NCBI GenBank assembly: GCA_025435555.1
Contig: JAIWWG010000140.1
Coordinates: 1 to 64,000 of the forward strand
From: Chytriomyces cf. hyalinus JEL632
Taxonomy: Eukaryota > Chytridiomycota > Chytridiomycetes > Chytridiales > Chytriomycetaceae
DNA: 64,000 nt
Direction of reading: 5' to 3'
The position numbers and the translations under genes are program-made. Of the stretch, positions 59,083-64,000 are shown in pieces; the stretch's first letter is position 1, and every line of letters begins with the position of its first letter. Under the pieces are notes generated by a model. The model searched no databases, was not told the DNA's origin, and saw nothing but the letters and a program-made list of their open reading frames with translations.

Positions 59083-60628
59083 TTAACACTGGATCCCACA
59101 CACTTGAACCGCAAGATCCACACAAATATCATCCCAACTTGTCGCTGTGCAGTATGAATCCTGTTTGGACACGAGACCAGCACAAACACTGCACGTGCTC
59201 GTCAACTTGGCTCCAGCGACACATTCACTGTGCGCGCATTTGGCTGCGGCTTTGGTGCTAGAGGTGGTGGTCTTGGTTTTTGTGCTGCTGGTAGACTTTG
59301 AGTTGGTAGTTGTAGTGGTCTTTGCGCTTGTGACGGTGGTTTTGGTGGGGCTTGGTTCTGGGGTCGTGCCGGCACAGGCGTTTGCAATGGCGTTCATCCA
59401 AGCAGCAGACTGGAATAGATTTGAAGTTAGCGCAATGATCGAGATGTATCCCAACGAGTATTAACATACTCTGTAACCGCCCTTTGCGATCTGCTCAATC
59501 AAAAAGTCCTTTGTCTGCAAAAGAATTGAATCAAAACGAGAGAAATAAGTGAATCTTTTCTCAAAAACTAAAAGAAAAAAGAGCTCACCGCATCATAGTA
59601 GGCACCAGAAAAGTCTTGGTTCGGGTTCTGATCATACAAACCCCAGAACGCATTCTTGTTGCAATCCAACGCGTTGGCATCACTGGCCATGGCAATAGCT
59701 CCGAGCAAGTTGTTGGCCGAATCAACGCTCTGCAGGTCGATAAACGTGGCTGACGTGTAGCTGTTCATCTTGGACGCGTACTTGGAGTCCACCAGCTTGG
59801 CAAGGCCGGCAGCATCGGTTCCAGAGAGACCGTTCTCGGTGGCGTAACTGACTGGGATGTTGGTGTCGTGGATCTTGTGGAAGTTGCTTTGCTGGCCGTT
59901 GTAGGTCAGTTTGGCGTCGTTGCCCCCACGGTCACGGTTGCTGTTTTGAGAAAAAGGGGTTAAGATTTTTGCATTCAGATTTCTCAAAACTCATGCGTTT
60001 GCGTTGCACAAACCAGTTGTGAAGAGGCTGCGTGATGTCTCCGAGAAAGTGGGCCAAGCTAAAGCAAATGGGGTAGATGGATCAGCATTCCTTTCTCTCT
60101 CACACAGGTACCTTCGCAACTCACAACTGAACAGCTTGAGTCGTTGCGGTCGACTTGGCACATTTTGCATCCAACAAAATTTTCGTCTGGTCGGTGATGG
60201 CGGCAATGATGCAGGTTCTCCCCACACAGTCGCTTTGGACGTATCCACAGCTTTTTGGCACAGCCGCCATCATGTCGACGTAGTGCCACTCGGCGCTCTC
60301 CTTGATCAACGTGCGACCGTTAGTGTCGGCCCAGTTTGCGGCTGTGATGATGATATTCATTAGGCTTGGCAATCGCAATGCAATGGTTGTACGTACTGTC
60401 TCCTGCAAGAGAGCCTGCATACTTGCTCTCGACGAGGTTTGATACCATCTTGACTGCGTTGCTGTTGAGATACTGACAGGGAAGGAGTGAGATATATGAT
60501 ACAGGTTTGTAAGAGAGCGAACACACCTTCTGCGCAATGGTTCCCGTGACGGAATGACCGAGACTTCCCCAGGCATCAACAACGGATGCGATGGAAGCGA
60601 CAACGGCGGCAATGACGGCGATCTGCAT
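59083..60628 (-). CDS. secreted S1/P1-type nuclease with a Ser/Thr linker and Cys-rich tail
   Basis: Exons (minus) 60628-60527, 60472-60397, 60341-60125, 60058-60014, 59940-59589, 59514-59470 and 59409-59083 give 387 aa. Signal peptide MQIAVIAAVVASIASVVDA; the mature protein starts WGSLGH, so the N-terminal Trp and His serve as zinc ligands as in P1 nuclease. Further ligand motifs: TANWADTNGR, EWHYVDM, FLAHFLGDITQPLH and GGND ... NFHKIHDTNIP. It should be a tri-zinc nuclease cutting single-stranded DNA/RNA and 3'-nucleotides. After the catalytic domain comes a Thr/Ser/Lys linker of about 45 residues and a CAHSECVAG ... CSVCAGLV ... WDDICVDLAVQVC module, probably a binding domain. Six short introns, all in frame. 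Confidence 0.87.
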
Positions 60629-61270
60629 TTCTGTCTGTCTGTCTTCTCTTTTTTTTATTTTGTTTTTATTTTGCTTTCTTTTATTTCCCATTTATTTATT
60701 TTTAAATTTAAAATTGTCACAAAATGGGCATGTGAATTTTACATTGATCAGGTGATACTTTAATATCAAGGTGGCACTTTAAAGCCACCTCCTTCCTCGT
60801 CAAATCAAAAATCAAAAAGAAAGGGGTCCAAGACAAATGTGACAAACCTGATTGTTTACATTCAGTGTTTGTTTGTTTGTTTGTTTGTTTACATTGTTTG
60901 TTTGTTTACATTGTTTGTTTGGACACGCGTCTGACTCCCACTCTCTCTCTGTCTCCCACTCACATCAGCCGGAATGACTTTCCTTGTTTGGGTCACACGC
61001 AACCCACGTGTTTTCCCACTCTCCCAACCTTTCTTCTCTGATTGAGTGAAAAACATTTGTCATTCGTTTATTTTACACACTAAATACTGTCCAACAACTA
61101 CACATATAAAAGTGCAAAGCAATACACACATGTCCAACAAGAGCCAAGAAGAATACACAAGAAAAGGAAATAAAAAGTCAAGCAATGCGATGCCATGCGA
61201 AAAAACAACAACAAAAAAAAAAATGGGCCAAGAAAACAACCAAAAAAAAAACAAGGGTTTGGCTTTGGGG
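60629..61270. other. intergenic with (GTTT)n repeat
   Basis: 642 bp. It contains TTTG/GTTT repeats at about 60867-60921, which read as (AAAC)n in the direction of the S1/P1 gene, echoing the AAAC leader of the PAN gene at 56917. Then A-rich runs at 61200-61255 close to the end of the transporter gene. Confidence 0.5.
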
Positions 61271-62785
61271 TCAAGAAGCAGACACAAACCCACTTCGTCG
61301 TTGCAACTCGGAATATCCACTCCGCTCATCCACTCCATTCAACCGCGGTGCAGAACCCTTCTTGATTTTCCGAATATCTCGCCCAAGTGTCTCCGGCGCA
61401 AACAGCAATGTCGTAAAGAACCCAAACGAACAAACACCGATCGGGTAAAAAAGGCCTCCAAACACATTCCGCGTTGCAGTTGAAATCGAAACTGCCACGA
61501 CAGTCACAAGACCCCCGAAAATCCCGTTTCCAATGTGATATGGAATCGAGACACATGTATACCGAATCCCAGTTGGAAACAGTTCTACAAGAAACGCTGC
61601 CATCGGCGCATACGCGGCTGCACCAAATACATTCAAGATCCAGAGATAGAAGCAAATCAGGACTGGATCATAGTTTTCGCGAAACGGCTGTTTCGGGTCA
61701 TTTTTTTCATACGGCCGGCATGCATAGACTCCATAGAATAGCGGATACAAGAAGAACGCACTCAGCGCCACGCCAGTCAGAATCATGGGTTTCCGCCCAA
61801 CCTTGTCGGACGTCCAGCCAAACAGAATCTGAAACGGTATGGTTCCCAGCAGTGCAATCAGCATAATGATGTACGATGTCATTTGAGGGACTTTGATGGT
61901 GGACTGAAGAAATGTGAGGGCGTAAAAATTCGCCGTCTGGAATGTGATTCCTTGGCCCATCACTGCCGCAAGAGCGACAAACATGTAGTACAGATTGTAC
62001 GGCAGACAGATGGCTTCAACCAACGGATTTCCCACGACACCACCTTCCCTTTTCGCTTCCATAAACATTGGAGACTCCTTCAAATTGAACCGCACGTAAA
62101 CGGACAAGCCAACCAAAAAGATGGACACCAAGAACGGAAATCTCCAGCCATACTGCAACCACGCAACATCCCCCAAAGACAGTTTAAAAACAATAATGGC
62201 CAAAAGCGACATGGAGATGCCCAGTTTGGCAGTCATTTGTAAAAAGGATGTGTAAAAGCCGCGTTGATCTTGAGGACAGTTTTCGCAAATAAAGGCAGCA
62301 GCGCCGCCGTATTCGCCACCCACTGACAGACCCTGAATGATGCGCAGGAGAATGAGAAGGAATCCGGCCGTGACTCCGATGGTGTCGTATGTGGGCAGAC
62401 AGCCAACGAGAAACGTTGATGCGCCCATCATGGATAGAGTAATCAGGAATGTGCTCTTACGTCCGACTTTATCGCCTGTGGGGGAGTGTGAATACCCAGC
62501 ACGCAAAGAAATAAAGCAAAGCACAAACAACGCACCAATGTACCCAAACAAGAAAGCACCAAACGGCCGAAACATGAATCCAACAGCAAACGCACCCAAC
62601 CACGCAATCAGGTCTCCATACGGATTCCCCGTCTTGTAAAACAGCGACGCCGTTGTGCTGGACATTGTCCCAAAGATGAAAAAGTCGTACCACTCGATCA
62701 ACGTGCCCAGCGATGAGATGATGGCAACCCGCCGCATTTCGGATTGCGTGAGTTCATCGAATGTGGTGAATTCGGCGCTGTTCAT
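61271..62785 (-). CDS. MHS-family (ProP/ShiA-like) H+ symporter, right copy
   Basis: Exons (minus) 62785-62536 and 62475-61271 give 484 aa. Signature segments GTLIEWYDFFIFGTMSS, RPFGAFLFGYIGDKVGRK, CLPTYDTIG and RIIQGLSVGGEYGGAA match the left copy. The phase-1 intron is at the same codon as in the left copy, but here it is 60 nt, a multiple of three, with no stop, so an unspliced mRNA would also encode a protein with a 20-residue insertion in a cytosolic loop. Imports a small organic solute with protons; substrate unknown. Mirror partner of 44861-46400. Confidence 0.88.
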   Translation of the reverse strand: MNSAEFTTFDELTQSEMRRVAIISSLGTLIEWYDFFIFGTMSSTTASLFYKTGNPYGDLIAWLGAFAVGFMFRPFGAFLFGYIGALFVLCFISLRAGYSHSPTGDKVGRKSTFLITLSMMGASTFLVGCLPTYDTIGVTAGFLLILLRIIQGLSVGGEYGGAAAFICENCPQDQRGFYTSFLQMTAKLGISMSLLAIIVFKLSLGDVAWLQYGWRFPFLVSIFLVGLSVYVRFNLKESPMFMEAKREGGVVGNPLVEAICLPYNLYYMFVALAAVMGQGITFQTANFYALTFLQSTIKVPQMTSYIIMLIALLGTIPFQILFGWTSDKVGRKPMILTGVALSAFFLYPLFYGVYACRPYEKNDPKQPFRENYDPVLICFYLWILNVFGAAAYAPMAAFLVELFPTGIRYTCVSIPYHIGNGIFGGLVTVVAVSISTATRNVFGGLFYPIGVCSFGFFTTLLFAPETLGRDIRKIKKGSAPRLNGVDERSGYSELQRRSGFVSAS

Positions 62786-63228
62786 TTTTGATGCAGTGCT
62801 TTGCTGCTGCTGCGGAGTTTGGTGCGCTTTTTACTTTTTTTTACTTTTAGATTTTATCAAATACGTATAGACGTGATAACCTCGAGTCGTTGTCGACGTA
62901 TCTGTTAACACAAGCACTTTACGCGTCTTAAACGCTCCTCAGTTTCAAAATATTCATCCACTGACCGTTGAAGATGTCGTCAGGAGGTGGCGATAAATCA
63001 AGCTGCTATAAAATCGACAGTGGTGTGCGAACAGGTGTTTGAACGCATGGGTGACTCCAGGATAGCGTTACCCTTGAAGGGGGTAACAATTATCGTGCGA
63101 AACTTTAGCAGCTGGCACGGGAAAGTACTGTTTATAAAGTCAGGAATTTTTCACCGGCGAGAAGTGGAAGCCCCAAACCAAAGGCAGTGCCCTTCCAAGC
63201 GTCTCTGATCCATCCCATTACTAAACAG
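62786..63228. other. intergenic
   Basis: 443 bp. Promoter of the transporter; a TATA-like CTATAAAATC at about 63004. A splice-acceptor-like CTAAACAG directly precedes the ubiquitin-like ATG. Confidence 0.4.
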
Positions 63229-63432
63229 ATGCAGATCTTTGTAAAGACCCTTACCGGCAAGACAATCACTCTCGAGGTTGAATCTTCCGACACCATCGAG
63301 AACGTCAAGACCAAGATCCAAGACAAAGAGAAAGAGGGTGTCCCATCCCACCCGATCAGCACTAAGGCGGATCTGCAAGCATCAAAAACGGTCGCATTTA
63401 CATCGTTTTGTGATAAAACATATGCACTCTAA
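63229..63432 (+). pseudogene. truncated ubiquitin fragment
   Basis: The first 30-odd residues are near-perfect ubiquitin ([18 protein letters not shown], then [16 protein letters not shown]). The sequence then loses the ubiquitin fold: the GIPPDQQ region reads EGVPSHPI and the rest is unrelated up to TAA. No Gly-Gly terminus. ATG 63229 follows CTAAACAG, which could be an intron end, so this may be one exon of a dead polyubiquitin or ubiquitin-fusion gene. Confidence 0.7.
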
Positions 63433-63767
63433 ATACTGTCCAGCTGTTGTCATTTATTATTTGTTTGGCACAGGTTGGAAACGTCATCTTTTGAACGCGT
63501 CGTTGTCATTGCAATTTTTGTGTTTGCACAGGTTGGTTAGATTTGAACCCTATTGTTGACGCGCCCCTTCGAAGAAACCCAACGCGCAGAAGATCTTATT
63601 CGCTGCGTCAATGTCCCCACTCGGCATCGAGACCAGAAGCCAGGCTGTGCGGCCGACGTATCATCCGTCATCGCCAGTCGTTCGAAATGGAATCAATTTG
63701 TGCCGCTTTCGATGAACCCATCCGTCGGCATTTAAGCCCTCCTATTTATCGAGCGGAAGGCATCTCC
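63433..63767. other. intergenic
   Basis: 335 bp; only short, unconvincing frames. Confidence 0.35.
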
Positions 63768-64000
63768 ATGCGATCGAAATATCCCGTTCTTTTCCGTTTT
63801 GGTGCCATGGCTGCTGTCGTGCTCTTGAAGAAGTGTGCAGTTCAAATGTGGGACCTCCCAACATGGAGCCAACAGTTACCTCAAAATCCTGAGCCAGCAC
63901 GATATCTTCTGACTTATTTCTATCATGCATACAAGTGCCAGCAGTCCAGTGTCCATGTTTTCGAATCTTTCGTCAACGAAATAACCAACGAAATCAGACA
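63768..64000 (+). CDS. 5' part of a protein running off the right edge
   Basis: An open frame from ATG 63768 (MRSKYPVLFRFGAM) stays open to the end of the window (77 codons), with a second Met at 63807. The composition is ordinary (VVLLKKCAVQMWDLPTW ... ARYLLTYFYHAYKC), not low complexity, which favours a real gene. No family recognised from this fragment. Confidence 0.35.
   Translation, partial: MRSKYPVLFRFGAMAAVVLLKKCAVQMWDLPTWSQQLPQNPEPARYLLTYFYHAYKCQQSSVHVFESFVNEITNEIR

Larger units (their letters stand above)
44861..62785. repeat. mirror-symmetric inverted gene-cluster duplication
   Basis: Order and strand: MHS (+), PAN protein (-), GH55-SMD enzyme (+) | enzyme fragment (-), PAN protein (+), phosphoesterase (-), S1/P1 nuclease (-), MHS (-). 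The enzyme copies match from about 49083-52551 against 56680-53242. The PAN pair and MHS pair are more diverged paralogues. Two genes sit only in the right arm. The centre of symmetry is near 52.9 kb. Confidence 0.75.

Overview
The window is nuclear DNA of a fungus, most likely a zoosporic chytrid. That placement is inference from four things: short GT-AG introns (34-385 nt); a full five-LIM PINCH protein and an SSX2IP/ADIP-type centrosomal coiled-coil protein, both expected in a lineage that kept centrioles and adhesion genes; many secreted hydrolases; and bacterial-type MHS transporters. Genes use TAA, TAG and TGA as stops.

Layout. 0-8 kb: a Pro/Thr/Ala-rich, internally repetitive minus-strand gene split by a 5.3-kb Ty1/copia element, which itself carries a 910-bp solo LTR. 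8-16.5 kb: two tRNA genes (Phe, Ala), a Pro/Ser-rich protein, and a tandem run of four genes of an unrecognised family that share a C-terminal exon behind a phase-1 intron. 16.6-31.5 kb: housekeeping genes (mitochondrial processing peptidase alpha, a BTB-TLDc gene, tyrosinase, a large ZFC3H1-like RNA-surveillance protein head-to-head with a MYND protein). 31.7-37.2 kb: a second unrecognised tandem family, made by duplication of a two-gene block; the first gene of each block is broken and the second is intact. 37.3-44.3 kb: a DHA2-type MFS exporter, a dead LRR fragment, PINCH, and the SSX2IP-like gene.

44.9-62.8 kb is the most unusual part. It is a mirror-symmetric cluster: MHS symporter (+), secreted PAN/Cys-rich protein (-), a giant secreted enzyme (+), a 0.7-kb spacer, a truncated copy of the enzyme (-), a PAN/Cys-rich protein (+), a secreted phosphoesterase (-), an S1/P1 nuclease (-), MHS symporter (-). 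The giant enzyme (1326 aa) fuses a GH55-type beta-1,3-glucanase to a domain with the catalytic residue spacing of sphingomyelinase-D/phospholipase-D, followed by two Cys-rich modules. Together the cluster looks like an outfit for breaking glucan walls and phosphodiester substrates outside the cell and importing the products. The function is inference.

Many otherwise recognisable genes carry one-base frame breaks (copia gag-pol, BTB-TLDc, tyrosinase, ZFC3H1-like, MYND, LRR, family members). Either the region is rich in recent pseudogenes or the assembly has residual indel errors. I kept such genes as CDS where only one break is seen and the rest is conserved. Exon coordinates were worked out by hand from splice signals and frame and are given in the evidence text.
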